From Plectrocnemia conspersa (taxonomy: Eukaryota; Arthropoda; Insecta; Trichoptera; Polycentropodidae), in assembly GCA_009617715.1 (NCBI GenBank), contig VTFK01000474.1, positions 124,001-188,000 of the forward strand: a stretch of DNA of 64,000 nt, written 5' to 3'. A program made the position numbers and the translations under genes. The notes beneath the pieces are model-generated. The model did not search any database and had not been told where the DNA came from. It saw only the letters and a list, made by a program, of their open reading frames with translations. Below, one piece after another: positions 22,640 through 34,440 of the stretch; the first letter of the stretch is position 1; each line of letters begins with the position of its first letter.

Positions 22640-23466
22640 AAAGAACTTCCTGATCGATATGCCGATATTTCGAAAAACAATGTCAAGAAATAGATTTAGA
22701 TAAATTTTAGTTTTTTTTCATTTTGGTAATAATGCAACAATTTCAAATAGTGAAGATAAGCTGGTGAAAGTGAAACCAAATCTTGATAACTGTTTAGGCA
22801 AATTAAAATTACAAGCCAAAGCAAAGTCGTACCCTGGATGAGGGAATAATTCCATTTTTAATAAATAATATAAAATGGAGGTCTGCCAGAACTTCAAAAA
22901 TATTAAATTAATATAGATGAAACATGGCAGAAAAAATAAAACGTTTGTCCAAATTTAGAAAACAAATAATAAAAAAAAATCAGAATCTACTTCTCATAAC
23001 AACCAGATGATAGACACGGCAAAAAACCAAAACGACCGATCTTATAATATATAAACCTCAAAGTATATTGGACTGATACCTAGGGACATATTATTTAAAA
23101 AAACAATAGAATAAACAAAAAATGTTGTTTATTTATTTATTTCAATGCGCATTGTTTTATTCGTTCAGTGTCTATCAAGATTTGAATCGTAACAGCAAAA
23201 TTAAATTTAACGGTTTTATTTTGAGTAAGGCTAAGGGATAGATGCAGAATCCAGTGAAATCTATCGATTCTGAAGACATTTCACCAGTTTCTATCACATC
23301 TTGCCGTGATGTCGATTCAACATAAAGGCTTTCGGATAAGCTGAAAAATCATCAGCTTATACAAATATAAATTGGGGAGAAATATGTGGAAAAAAAATGT
23401 CGTGTTTGTTCTGCATACATATGCAGAAATTGTGATATTCCTCTTCATATTGATGAATTTTTTTAA
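22640..23466 (+). mobile_element. piggyBac transposase remnant
   Basis: From 22680 the plus frame reads MSRNRFR, a stop, then ILVFFHFGNNATISNSEDKL, VKVKPNLDN and SYPG. This is the diagnostic piggyBac core ('MsR.RF..il..lhF.dN' and 'DkL.KvrPl.d'). One frame over, GIIPFLINNIKWR corresponds to the 'DE...pFkGR..fk.Y' block, with the acidic pair lost and GR mutated. After about 400 bp of decayed sequence, KKCRVCSAYICRNCDIPLHI (to 23466) is the C-terminal Cys-rich domain of piggyBac transposases. Stops, frameshifts and loss of the catalytic acids make it inactive. Terminal repeats were not found. Confidence 0.85.
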
Positions 23467-24125
23467 ACGAATCAAAATATTTTGAAATAGATTAAAATGT
23501 GTAAATAATAAAAATAAATTTAAATAAAAATTTGGTGAGTGCAAATTATATTATATTATAAAAATTATAGAAGTATTTAAACATACATATTATTAAATTA
23601 CAAATAACTGGTTTGTAACCATTGCAACAATTTTCACAAAATATTAGGAATGAAAAAACAATTTTTTTCGGTTATGATTATATTCCTAAGATATTTTTAG
23701 GCGCAATAATATTATTTTTTAATTATTTAACTTAATAAACAAATACAGCGATAATTTATTCGAATTGTTTCTTTCCCCCCTAGTTTCTAAATCTGTGAAT
23801 TATTTCGGTTTTTCAAATGGTGAGGAAATATCAATAGAACAAACACCCGTAAAAATGTTTGTAAGTTAATTGATGATATTTTTTTATTATTATGTTATCT
23901 AATTTATCAACATATACCGTAACGTTTTTACTTTTAAGCTTTGCAATAATATACAAAATTTCAGGTAAAAAATCTTAGTTAATTTCTGTACTTTTGATTG
24001 GATTGATTTTTTGTTTACCTAGCCAGTTTTGCCTCTGAAATCTATTTATGTTCAAAGAGTGTAACATTAAATATAATTGTTTAGGATAAAATAAATAATT
24101 AGGGTTCATACATTTTATAAAAAAA
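23467..24125. other. AT-rich DNA, possibly piggyBac 3' non-coding part
   Basis: No frame or repeat. Position after the C-terminal domain makes element-derived non-coding DNA plausible, unproven. Confidence 0.35.
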
Positions 24126-24411
24126 TTCACGTGCCCCATAAAGGCGACGACTCATTGCATTGCAACGCAATGGGATAAGACGACACTTTTATCAAAAAAT
24201 TTAAGTAAATTAAAGTTATTTATTATTTTATATTATGTAAAAATAGAATACTACCATTTCTCATTATCATATAAAGGCAAACTTTATGGTATCCCAGTAT
24301 TTTTTATTAAAAAAATCTCATGACGGCAGGACTCATGCTTGAGTTCACGGCCACTAAACAATGTTCTTTCAAGACTTGTACACGAGTCCTCGGGCGTTAA
24401 ACTGTTAATAT
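24126..24411. mobile_element. Candidate piggyBac-like non-autonomous element or end
   Basis: A G+C-richer patch at 24130-24185 contains the stem CATTGC-aac-GCAATG. A second patch at 24320-24410 reads, on the minus strand from the TTAA at about 24404-24407, TTAACAGTTTAACGCCCGAG. The AAACTG-TTAA junction and terminal position suggest a piggyBac-type end, but the two patches do not form a clean inverted pair. Confidence 0.3.
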
Positions 24412-25550
24412 TAACAAAATCTCATATTGCGCATTTTTTTCGGTTATATATTTTTAGGTATAGAAAAAAATAATTTAAAATTTATTTGATATTATTATAA
24501 TAAATATTATTTCACCTTTTTTATATTTTCGATTTTTTTTGAAAATGTAACAAATATTAATAATTCAGAGTTATAAATACATATATTAAAAAATGGATAA
24601 CTTTAATTTTTATTGGATGATTTGTAAGCTTAACTTCAATATTATATTAACTCAGCTTTGGTCATTTATTAGAGGCGGAAATTACTAAATTAAACAATAT
24701 GTATACTTAAAAAAAGGATATTAAATATTTTAAAAGAATTTATTGATTGATTAGTGTAAAATTTAATAGCAAATAATATTTATTCAAGATTAACTTGAAA
24801 TAAACAAGAATTGCAAAGCATTAAATTGATGTCAAAACAAATACTTTTGTGCTATTTAATTTGTATGTACTTTTTTAGTAAAAAAAATATTGTTTATCTT
24901 AATTAAAAATCTTAACTTATAATTAAAAATATACTATTTTGACTACAATTTATTTTTAAATATAAACATACTTAATTTGTTATACTAATGTTACATTTAT
25001 TTTCAAGCCCTATAAATATATTTTTACTCCTTGATCTTTATTTTATTTATTTATTGTTTATTAGTGACAGATGTCAGAAATATTTGGTGTAATGATTTTA
25101 ATTAACGCAGATTTTTTTTGTTATCAGTACAATGAATACTTTTTAAATTCTTTGCGAGCTTTTGTCCTGTTCACTTTTGTCTCTGCTCTCTTGACGGCGC
25201 GTATTTGTTTTACTTTTTTTATTAGGCCACAATAAATAATTTTATCAAAATACATACTCTATGACTATTTTATTGTGATGCTTTATATAATTATTTAGTA
25301 AATGAAAGATTTTAATAATATATGAATTAAAATAGTGGATGTAAAATGACAGCATTAAATAATTTTTACCGAAAAGCGGGTCTAGCCTATTTAAAATTAA
25401 GCTATTAATTTCAACTTGTGAAAACTATAATGATGCAAATGCATCTCATATTTTGTTCGCTTTAACATTTTTTGCCCTGGCAGTGAAAATAATATTTTTT
25501 CACAGAATCTGTAAATTTAGAACTTTAACCTCAATATAACAGCAAAACAT
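24412..25550. other. AT-rich DNA, nothing recognised
   Basis: Long AT-rich tract. The only richer patch is 25145-25210, without structure. Confidence 0.5.
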
Positions 25551-26060
25551 ATGTTTAAAAGATCGTGTCTCAACACAAAAGATTGTGGAAGTATACTTCA
25601 TATCATTTTAATTACTTTTTGGTCCTCCTAATAGATTATAAGAATATCCTTTTCAGTAAATCAATTCTCACATACCTACCGGAATTCAGAATTAGACACC
25701 TCATAAATATACGCTTCGCATTTTATTTTTGCACCAATCTGGGTCGCTGGTGCTATTTTTATTTTTCACCCTCGACGTGTAAATATATACGTTTGTTTTA
25801 AGGACAAAAATTATACGCGAGGTCTAACGATGTCAGGTATTATATTTCAATGATAAAATATTGATATTATTATTCATTTTTAATGCATTGTCGGCCAAAG
25901 CCGGCATGACAGTCACAATGACAAATGTAACCGTGACGGCGGTCATTTTTCAAAACCGCCATTTTGTCGCTAGCGCCGCCAAAAATTGCCATCGTCGAAA
26001 TTGAAACGCCAACGTTAATTAAGAGGAACATATCCGAGTTTGTACGTTGTACGGTTGAGT
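25551..26060. other. Island 9 with a GGCGGT/ACCGCC hairpin and a YY1-like site
   Basis: 25880-26000 is CpG-rich. GGCGGT (25938-25943) and ACCGCC (25955-25960) form a 6-bp stem, and ACCGCCATTTTG matches the YY1/PHO core (GCCATnTTG). A second GCCATCGTC lies near 25990. Frames of 78 and 68 codons on the plus strand (25565-25801, 25964-26170) show no domain. Confidence 0.35.
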
Positions 26061-26619
26061 TCGGTTTAAAAATGAATTTGCAAATACAAAGAGATTGTAT
26101 TAAATGTATAACGGATAAATGGAATAAAAAGCAAATTAATTTTATAAATATTTATTTATACATACTATAATTGAAATCAAACAATGCTTCTTTTATACAA
26201 CCATAAGTTTTGGATGTATATTTAATTTTTGTATATTTTTAGCACATACAACTAATATTATTAATCCAATAAGAACTAGGCATTGATATGTTTTATCAAA
26301 TGCATTCTTTTAAATCCTATTCTGAATTAAGTAGTGTAGATGTTTGCATGTAAATATACTGCGTTAAAATTTACTCACAATATTTTTATTAATATAAGTT
26401 TCTAAAAAAAAAAAAACATTAAGTTTTGCCAGTAAAAGAGTGAATACCACACAACTCAATCTTGAAGTCTGTAATGCGTTTAGCGTATTTTTTTCCGTCT
26501 TCCTGATTGCGTTCAAAATTTTTGATCTGATGTCAAATTTATATTAAAGTTTTTTAAGTTGTTCTGCCAAATAAGCTATATGATTGTTTTAAGTGTCAAT
26601 CACGAAATTATTCGTATAA
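26061..26619. other. AT-rich DNA, nothing recognised
   Basis: AT-rich with one A12 run at about 26404. Nothing recognised. Confidence 0.5.
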
Positions 26620-26767
26620 GGCGGCTTCCATAAATTATGTCACAGATTTGTCGTGAATTTTCACCCTATCACCGCCTATATCATTGGATTTTATTGAGCC
26701 AGACTCACAGTGTCACAATTCCTCTGACCCCCTCCTTGAACCAGTGACATAATTTATGGAAGCCGCC
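26620..26767. mobile_element. Tc1/mariner-like MITE, 148 bp
   Basis: Ends are perfect 24-bp inverted repeats beginning GGCGGCTTCCATAAATTATG (26620-26643 and the inverse at 26744-26767). The interior is unrelated between halves, contains a CCCCCTCC run, and has no frame. TA dinucleotides lie near both ends. The 'TTCCATAAATTATGTCAC' style of terminus, followed inside by a C-rich 'CTGACCCCC' block, resembles termini of widespread insect Tc1/mariner-type elements; superfamily by resemblance only. Perfect ends suggest a relatively young copy compared with the decayed elements around it. Confidence 0.9.
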
Positions 26768-27060
26768 AAAGATAAAGCTTTAACTTAGCTAACTCAACTT
26801 TAATATGCATTATGTTTACATTGTACTCAATAGAAATAAATGGTAGCTTAATTATGCATTCAAAACTTGAATGGTGATAGTGACAGGTCGCTTGTTTCTG
26901 GTTTCAATTGCTGAGATAGCGTATAAAAAAAGAGATAGCGCGTCTAAAGTATTTTATATATTTTATATTTAACCTTATTTAATTTATACTACCCTAGCGA
27001 TCGATAAAACAAATTAGATAAATATAATTATGAGTTTAAAAACCTAAAAAAATAGTATTT
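26768..27060. other. AT-rich spacer
   Basis: Nothing recognised apart from a GCATTATG/ATTATGCATT partial symmetry near 26805 and 26852. Confidence 0.4.
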
Positions 27061-27410
27061 TTTAGTACCCTCAAGTATGCTTATTATACATTTGTTTTTT
27101 ATGTTTAAAAAAACAGGTTTGATTTTAATGTTCCCAATTAATGTAAACGAATTTATGTCGCCACCAGAGTGGGGGGAAAATTCGTTAATGAAGTCGTTTC
27201 GGCGTTTTTATTTTAATATATGTTGCAGCGTTTGTGTGTTCGTGGCGGAACCGCGCCGTTAATGATCTCGTTATGGCCAAATTAAATGTAAATAGAGCGA
27301 CGCCGGGCCGGTTGGTGAAGTAGGACGCCGCAGTACCGACATAATATCCGCCTTCAAAATTATAAGTGAGATCATTAAAAAATTTTGAGAAACTACACAT
27401 GTGACATATT
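27061..27410. other. G+C-richer island 10
   Basis: CpG-rich at 27235-27350 (GCGACGCCGGGCCGG near 27297). Short overlapping frames on both strands (27077-27262 plus, 27185-27400 minus) have no domain. Confidence 0.4.
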
Positions 27411-28430
27411 TATAAATTAATTATATAACATTAATTTCACACAAGTGATATCGAGTTGGTAAATCTATAATGATACCAACAACGTAATCATTTGTAGGAT
27501 GACGCGTTTGAGTATCAGTTTGATTACTTTGGCAAATGTGTGGAGACATAGGTTAGCCGTTGCAGAAGACGTATTGTACGGTTATATAGTATAGCTACAT
27601 AATATGAAAGCTCTCTCATTACGTCATTAAAACTACTAAATTTATTTGTCGCTGCTTTGCCAGTGTTACCAGTATAGCAACAAAAATAATGTTTTAATTT
27701 TTTTAATCCATTAAAAACTTGATAGTTTGTAGCACATGTATAACATATGTCATAATCCTTATTATGGTGACTGTAGGATTTTCATTCTAAACATATCTTG
27801 GAACTTATTAGCAATAGTTTGATCTAAGTGGTTTTGGCAGCAGACTATATTGTGGATGCATATCACAGATAATTAAAAAAATAAATGTCTTCTTTTAAAC
27901 GTGTAGTCTAGCTTCCTAAAGTTTGGTCACTTGTAATCAGCACTTGATAAAATCAATAGTTTTGTTTAGTGGCAGAGGTTTTTATTATACATTAATATTT
28001 TAATTCTACCAGATACAACATTACCATGTTTGTGTGATCATGCTTTGACGCTATTGTACTTTATCAATTTTTTTATCAACGGTCAAATACTCGTATTTAT
28101 TACTTTTAAGTTACGAATTTATAAGCATCAATTAGGTTTATTATTATTTGACCACTCAATTCAAGCAGATGTGTAGAAAGAATAGTACCGATATTTTTAA
28201 ATATGCCATCATCGTAATTTATTATTTTAATTGTATCAACGTCTGTTGTACAAAATATAACGTTAAATTTTTGTTTTCTAAAACAATTTTTTATATGTTA
28301 TATTATCTACAGTATCGATTTTATATACGGTTTCAAGATTGCGACTCATTTCTCGTATTTTCACTTAAAACAAAGCATATTAAAAAAATATTTGTGGTGA
28401 CAAAAGGGCCAGGTATGAAGTAATTAATAA
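27411..28430. other. Mixed-complexity DNA, nothing named
   Basis: 27480-27920 is more complex than average. On the minus strand it gives short frames with Cys pairs, suggestive of an old transposon but not matchable by eye. The 91-codon plus frame at 28148-28423 has no recognisable similarity. Confidence 0.35.
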
Positions 28431-28920
28431 AATTCAGACACTGACTGTTGCATAAACGCGTTAAAAGCACAAAAAACCAAAATCCCATTTTTCGTACGAC
28501 TTTTATGCCTGCAAGTTGACGAAGTTTGGCCAAGGACGAAGAATATAGTGGGTTACTTCGGGGTTACTTCGGTCTAGTTTGGTCTAAGATCTCTCGGAAG
28601 TTGTCCGAGGTTACCGAGACCGGGAGGTAAAGTGGAGGTAATTCAGTCGACTTGGCCAGCTTCGAGCGCTTCCGAACATTGTCGGCAAACGGACCGAAGT
28701 CAAAGAAACCGAAGATGGAGCTGCTTTTTCGAGCGCGAGTGGTGAGATATTTCCCCTCCCGCTCTCTTGCGGGTTAAGAGACGAGAGTGAGAGAGATAAT
28801 GATATGGTTTTTCGCAAACTGAGATATAACGAGTAGCTCGGTTCAATTTCAGTATGTAGGCGTCCTATGGCTAACACGCACTTCGAGCGCTGCATCGTGG
28901 TCACGTGGTTAAGTTATAAT
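28431..28920. other. G+C-richer island 11 with GAGAG clusters
   Basis: One of the strongest islands. It has a tandem-like GGGTTACTTCGG doublet (28549-28572), CpG-rich DNA at 28610-28740, and several GAGAG-type strings (AGACGAGAGTGAGAGAGA near 28779) such as GAGA factor binds. A 97-codon minus frame (28611-28904) is low-complexity serine/leucine-rich over the GAGAG tract and unlikely to be coding. Confidence 0.4.
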
Positions 28921-29320
28921 ACTACATGCTTATCAGGGCTTATCTTTAAATATTTTAGGGTTCGAAAAAGGATTAATTCTATTTTTGATAGTATATTCTT
29001 TTAACAGATATCGTTATTATATTTTTTTTCATATAAAATTAAATATTTAAAAAATAATTAGTGATACTTGATTTTGTTAAAAAAAATCGTTTCGAATATC
29101 CTTATGTATTTTCCTAGATCGGTGACACAGATGTTGTGTTCGTATTCTGAAGTATCATTTTTATGCCTTATGGCATTTTGCAAAAGCCGACAAAGATTTT
29201 GCGTAAATTGAATATTTACGACCGAAAAGTTTTCACTGATATTGTATTGGTGAGTTCCCACACAAACTTTTATAATTATCAGTAGCATAATTTTAATATT
29301 ATGACAATTTAAAAATTGTG
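28921..29320. other. AT-rich DNA, nothing recognised
   Basis: A 76-codon minus frame at 29058-29288 has no recognisable domain. Confidence 0.4.
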
Positions 29321-29520
29321 ATTATTTGGCACATTTTTCGATCGCGCGCAAATTTTCCAGCTGTACATGACAGCAGCCGCCTTGCGTACGTCATTCACAC
29401 CCGCCGTCCGGACGGCATATGAAATTTGTGGCAGTGTGGCCGCTACTCGGAAGTCGGCGACCATGGCCGACTTAAACTTCGGTTCGGACAACTTCCAGAG
29501 AGTGTAGTGCAAGCATTAGG
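29321..29520. other. G+C-richer island 12
   Basis: Compact CpG-rich patch (CCGCCGTCCGGACGGC near 29401, containing the palindrome GCCGTCCGGACGGC). The 67-codon minus frame across it lacks a domain. Confidence 0.4.
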
Positions 29521-29980
29521 GTGTTCACTCTTGATAATTATTTTAAATTTGTGAATTAATTAGAATTAAAAAATATTTGAATGACGATAGTCACGCGAAG
29601 GTAGAAATTATTCTTCCACACAAAAAACAATGTGTGCATAACTTTGAAATTCTGAAATTCTATAAATAAAAATTAGCTCTAAAATAAAAAATTACAGATC
29701 AGAGCAGCATACCGTCCAAATTAATATATGTAAATAAAAAAACTGTGAGTTATACATTAATTCTTTGTCCCCATCAAATCAAAAAACCTGTTTTTGAAAA
29801 GCACTCAAACGTGATCCATATCAATCAAAGATATTATATATATTTTCGTAAAAATATTGTTTAGAACGAACTTTTCACATATCCATATTTACATTTGTAT
29901 TGATAGTTTTTTTATTCAGTCCTGATTTTCACTATATATGATACTATAAGGGCTTGAGACAATAGTCTCGGTATGAGACG
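29521..29980. other. AT-rich DNA, nothing recognised
   Basis: AT-rich spacer between islands. Confidence 0.4.
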
Positions 29981-30310
29981 CAATATCAGCACTCGTCTGC
30001 AGACTTGTTTTTAGTATTCGTTTCTGGATATGGCACACTTCCATTCCTGTGTATGGTGTGCCAGGGATAAACTTCGGCATGTCCGTAAATTGTATCGGAT
30101 CTCGGCCAGGTACCTATTTCGCTCGCATATGAACCTATTAAAATGTAATCCTACGGCAAAGTTGGATATCAGCCAATGGTATAAGTGTATGAAACCGAGG
30201 GAACAATAGGAGGCGAGCGCTGTGACGTCTGAAAACCTTTTGGGGGACTCTATTTTGAAATAACAACTTTTGGAACGACGGAGGTTTGGTAACGAATGCA
30301 TGCCAATTAG
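29981..30310. other. G+C-richer island 13 with an 8-bp hairpin
   Basis: TGGCACAC (30031-30038) pairs exactly with GTGTGCCA (30056-30063) across a 17-nt loop. Stems of this size occur by chance. A 96-codon minus frame (30011-30301) fills the island, with no recognisable domain. It may be a regulatory element or short exon. Confidence 0.35.
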
Positions 30311-30560
30311 GGCTAATGTAGAAATTAAATCTTTTAAATTAAATAAATACCAATATTTTTTTAATTAACTAAGGCAATGTCTACAATACCATTTATATAG
30401 CACATTTCATTTAAGTGATAATTAAAAGTATTTACAGAATAATAAACACGCATATAATTTACGTGTGCTTATAAAATCAATACGCTTTTTTAAAATGATT
30501 TAAAAAATCTTAATATTAGCAGCAATTTATGTTTTTTAAATGCTTCCTAGCGATCAAGCC
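30311..30560. other. AT-rich spacer
   Basis: Nothing recognised. Confidence 0.4.
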
Positions 30561-31180
30561 AAATTGTAGAGATTATAGTGGATATTCTTTTCTCATTCTA
30601 TAGCACAATGTCAGTTAAAATGTTCAATGACATAAACTTTCGGAGTGGCGCCAGTGGCGTAGAGTGCCGACACGACCCAAAGTATACACATATATTTTTT
30701 TATATTATCTACCGAGGCAATTTAAAATTCACGTACCCGTTATCGATTGCACATTTCCTCGGGATATGGACGATTTGTCCCGGGCGAAATCGTTTCAATT
30801 CCCTGCGAATTTCACCTTATTCCGTGAGCATATGCAGAGCGCTCGATCCATTCAATATAATGTATAAATAATGGGCGTGTGCAATGGCTGCGAAAGTAAC
30901 GAAGAAAGTATAGTCGAAATTTTATATGCTCGTAACGTACACGTACGCGTACGGGGTGTCACATAAAAGTGTACGCACCGTACAAACTTGAACCGTAAAC
31001 CAACATATTTTATACGATTTGAATAAATTCATGCTAAAGAAAAGTTATTTATAATCCATTTTAATCCGGTGCGTTTTAAACAAAAATGAGTAAAATATGA
31101 TTTAGATAAGAAAATATATAAACATATCCTAAATCAAATATTAAGCAGCTTTCAACTAATACACGTGATTGATTTGTGAA
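30561..31180. other. G+C-richer island 14
   Basis: Unique block with CpG at 30640-30680 and an alternating ACGT-rich patch (CGTAACGTACACGTACGCGT near 30930). Two overlapping plus frames of 97 and 67 codons in different frames indicate low stop density rather than coding. 31001-31180 is AT-rich. Confidence 0.35.
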
Positions 31181-31570
31181 TCTGCGTTAATGGCATATAA
31201 CCCTTGTCCGCTTTTGTACACGATCAATCCCATTCGAAAACCAACTCAAAGCGGCGCGAGTAGTTATTTCGGAATTATTTACGACTTCAATTACTGTATT
31301 TCATTTATATCGGTTTCCCGCTTTGGCAGTTTCAGTTTCGACCAATTTCCAAGTGAGGTATGTTGTAGGGGATGGGGGCAAATTTGATTATCTGATTTAT
31401 ATGCGAGCGCAGGTATTTTCGTCGATTTTCCACAACGATTGGTTAAGGGGGTGAGTGGCGTTTTGTGAAAATGTTCACAACCCCATCTAGTAGACATACG
31501 TATAAATAGCGCCTGATATAAATTTATATACTCTCTGTATGTAGAATGATCGAGTATGACCATACATCTA
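31181..31570. other. G+C-richer island 15
   Basis: Unique block with frames on both strands (31169-31387 plus, 31291-31578 minus), none domain-like. Contains a GGGGATGGGGGC patch near 31368. Confidence 0.35.
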
Positions 31571-31679
31571 ATAACCAATTTAAATTAAATTTTTAAATTA
31601 ATACCAAAAAAAAATAAAACGTAAAAATGGTTTCAGAAAATATTTTTTATTAAGGAGTTCGAATTTTTTGATGACATTC

Positions 31680-32165
31680 TTGTAGTTTTTATATTACTTG
31701 TACCATTTACAAAGGTTGTTCAGGTTGTAGTTAGCAGGTTTGCTGTACAATACTGTTTCTAGTATACTGCTCTTAGGTATTGCATATTTTATTGGACACG
31801 AGGGATTTTTCGTCTTGATATTTTACTATTAAAGATTCATTACTTTAATATGATTTATTGCTTTTATATATTTTATGAGGTACTGCCTTTTTGATTTAAT
31901 GTTTTATTTTTTGTCATCTGAGCAACTGAGCATTAAGCATCTAAGCAACATTTTTTCTCTTGTAGATTTTATTAATCTCGTTTGCCACTCAGTGTATATG
32001 TTTAATTATGCCGTGCTCTTGCAGAAAGCTAAATTGGTAACCTGAGATCATCTCTCGTTTCTGTAGTATTGGATTTATTTTACATAGCAGTAGCTTGTCA
32101 ATCATTTTTGATAAAATAGGCAATAGTCAAATTTTCTGGCTTTGGAATTAGGATAAAACCATTTT
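31680..32165 (-). mobile_element. Jockey-type LINE reverse transcriptase fragment
   Basis: Read on the minus strand with frameshifts, block order matches the first half of a jockey-type RT. SKMIDKLLLCKINPILQKRE, MISGYQFSFLQEHGIIKHIH and VANEINKIYKRKN correspond to the family's 'SK..EKLLL.RL.P', 'IP..QFGFR..HSTI.QVHR' and 'V..IN.A...K'. Further downstream come NESLIVKYQDEKS and SSILETVLYS, the degraded 'GVPQGSVLGP.LY' block. The first catalytic Asp (FLDV..AFD) is eroded and no YADD block remains. Confidence 0.75.
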
Positions 32166-32640
32166 TTATTTATTTACACACATTACTTTTGAATTTAAAA
32201 TCAATGCCTTAATTGATGTTTATATGTTATGGCCACATTGAAAACGAAAACTACATAAAACACTTTGGATGTTCGCCGATGCTGCTAAAACTGTCTACTT
32301 ATTCGTCTTAATTCGACTACTCGTTTTGGTACACGTGATAGCGCAACCCCCGTGATCTTGATATATGATATTAAATTTCGGCTACGTCACGCAGAACAAC
32401 CCCATACGTCACATGGGTGTGTATCTGTGTGTTTTCGCCGCTTTAATGAAACTGCTAGCATTGTGTGCTCTTATCGGCGTAATATACATAATGTATGGCG
32501 TGTTGTTCGTTTTTCGAGCTGATTCCCTGCTTCTCTTTATGTCGAGCAAAAGTATGTATAATGATATGATGTATATGAATATAAAAAGTATATGTATTTT
32601 ATATACACGCGCGCGTAAAAAATTACGGACGTAAACATAC
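32166..32640. other. G+C-richer island 16
   Basis: CpG-bearing at 32270-32420 with ACGTCAC twice (about 32385 and 32406). Opposite-strand frames of 89 and 77 codons overlap at 32365-32642, neither domain-like. The last 100 bp are TA-rich. Confidence 0.35.
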
Positions 32641-33599
32641 AAAAAATATGGTTATTACATTTTTTTTAACATTATCGTCATCCAAGATAATAATGAGCAT
32701 GTTGTAATTTTAGTGAGTTAGTTAGTAATCATAAATGATTATATAATTGCCATATTATGACATATTTTGTATATTACTTATAAATTTAATGTAATAGGAG
32801 TTGCAAATATATATACGTATGTAGAATAGGTTATAAAAATCACAGTAGCACAACTATTTCTCGAGTCTTATGAGCCGCAAAAGTATTAAACTGAGTCGTA
32901 AAAGTGTACCGTTTTTATTGCTATAATACAAACTTATATATTGTATTATTTAACTGTTATGATACACACAGATTGGTTTATATATTTAATAATTTATAAA
33001 AATATTTATTAAGGAACAATAAGTGGGCAAAAAAAGGTTTTAGGTTTTTTTTTCTTATTTCGTAGTAATTTTTTCTGCATTAATAGTACCTACTCACTTA
33101 AAAAAATATATTTAAATTCTGTTTTCCAGAAAGTTTTGAAATCTTTTATACTATATTTATATATGGAAAAATTATCTAGTGATTTATTAATTGTTTATTT
33201 TCTAATTCTTTGCTTTGTCAACGTCATAATAATGAAATCGCATACAGTATATTTTTTCAATAATTATTTAGTATATGATTCCCAACTATCTAAATTAGAA
33301 AAAAGACGTTTTAATTTTTCTTTTTCAATATTCAAATATATATTTTTAGAAACAACTCCGAAAATATTTACCAACATTAACAGGCTTTTTTTAAAAAATG
33401 TATTAAACGAATGAGCTGTTTATTTATTTTAGTGCTGCAAACAATACCTGTAATAAATAATTGTTAATTTCAGACATCTTTTTTAGTATGAAACTAGCAA
33501 TTTTTGTGCAGACTCATGATATGGCATAAAAGCTAGAAATTCCCAGGTTGTCTGGATGAAAAATCTTTAGTTTTTATTATAAAAAACTGAGCGTTCAGA
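32641..33599. other. AT-rich DNA; one weak LINE-like frame
   Basis: The 92-codon plus frame at 33136-33414 contains LSKLEKRRFNFSFSIFKYIF. This faintly resembles the C-terminal 'LE.RR....FF.K.L' segment of jockey/CR1 LINEs just upstream of another such fragment. Too weak to assert. Confidence 0.3.
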
Positions 33600-34440
33600 A
33601 CTCAAATATGGCTTTGACTAGTAAAAATATTCTTCTGAGTCTAATGTTATTCTCGATTTTATTTTAAAAGCTCTTAAAGTTAGTCTCGCTTCTCCTCTAA
33701 AGCGTATTTTTGATCTTACAAGGGATGTAATCATTTTTTGATCAAAGACTATATAAACATTATACACTAAAAACTACAAGCGAAATGTTATTGGTTCCTA
33801 CTTTATTATTCAAATAACTATTTATATATATGAGTCTGCAATGACTTTTGACTGATTAATGGATCTTAGCTGTTTAGATATTCTTACTAGATTTTGTTTG
33901 ATTTATTTTAGTGATTGTAAACAGTTTGAAATCTACGGTGGCCGATGGTAAAAATAATATTTTAGACATTCTTTTATTCATATAATACATAAAAACGTCA
34001 GTTACAAAAGCAAATAAAGTATATATTTATTGCGATGAGCTTTCGGTAACTATCTGCTCTTTAGTGTCAAAAAATACCATAATATTTTAATTTCTTGATC
34101 TTATTTACCATCAGAATATTAGTATGATGTCGATGAAACATTTTGATTAAAAAACACTCAATGCTTCCAAAAATCTTGGAGGTTATCGCTACACGTTAAT
34201 GGTGTCTGCGAAAAATTTTCATTGATACTCGGATTTTTTATGAGGTTTTAATTAGACGATTCGTCAGTTATTTGTGTTCCCTATGACACTTTAGTTCGCA
34301 GCATTTTTAAATTGGAATTAATAATATAGACTAAATGTTCCTCTTTTAAAAAAAGGTTTAAATATGCTTCTTTAGATCTTTTTTTTTATCCGTTCTTGTA
34401 TCCAAGCGCTTTTCAATTAGGGGCGTTAGGTTACGATTCG
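33600..34440 (+). mobile_element. Jockey/CR1-type LINE, RT C-terminal fragment
   Basis: Plus-strand blocks in several frames follow the family order. PLKRIFDLTRD (about 33700) is the early-RT 'PPLS.IFN.S' region, followed by a badly eroded middle. Then come VNGVCEKFSLILGFFMRF (34202-34255), PYDTLVRSIF (about 34280-34310), KCSSFKKRFKYASL (about 34335-34375) and LGALGYDSLSFWK (34421-34455). These correspond to 'KA..LGF..R', 'LYY.LVRS.LEY', 'IQ..FLRY' and 'LGML.Y.SLE.RR'. Catalytic motifs are lost. Confidence 0.75.

Noticed and set aside
27480..27920. Minus-strand transposase relic
   Set aside because: A few Cys-containing peptides looked suggestive, but no ordered set of family motifs could be assembled.
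30031..30063. 8-bp hairpin as a microRNA precursor
   Set aside because: The stem is far too short for a precursor, and such hairpins are frequent by chance.
33136..33414. 92-codon frame as part of the LINE at 33600
   Set aside because: Only a faint 'LE.RR' resemblance, and it lies upstream of the blocks it should follow.
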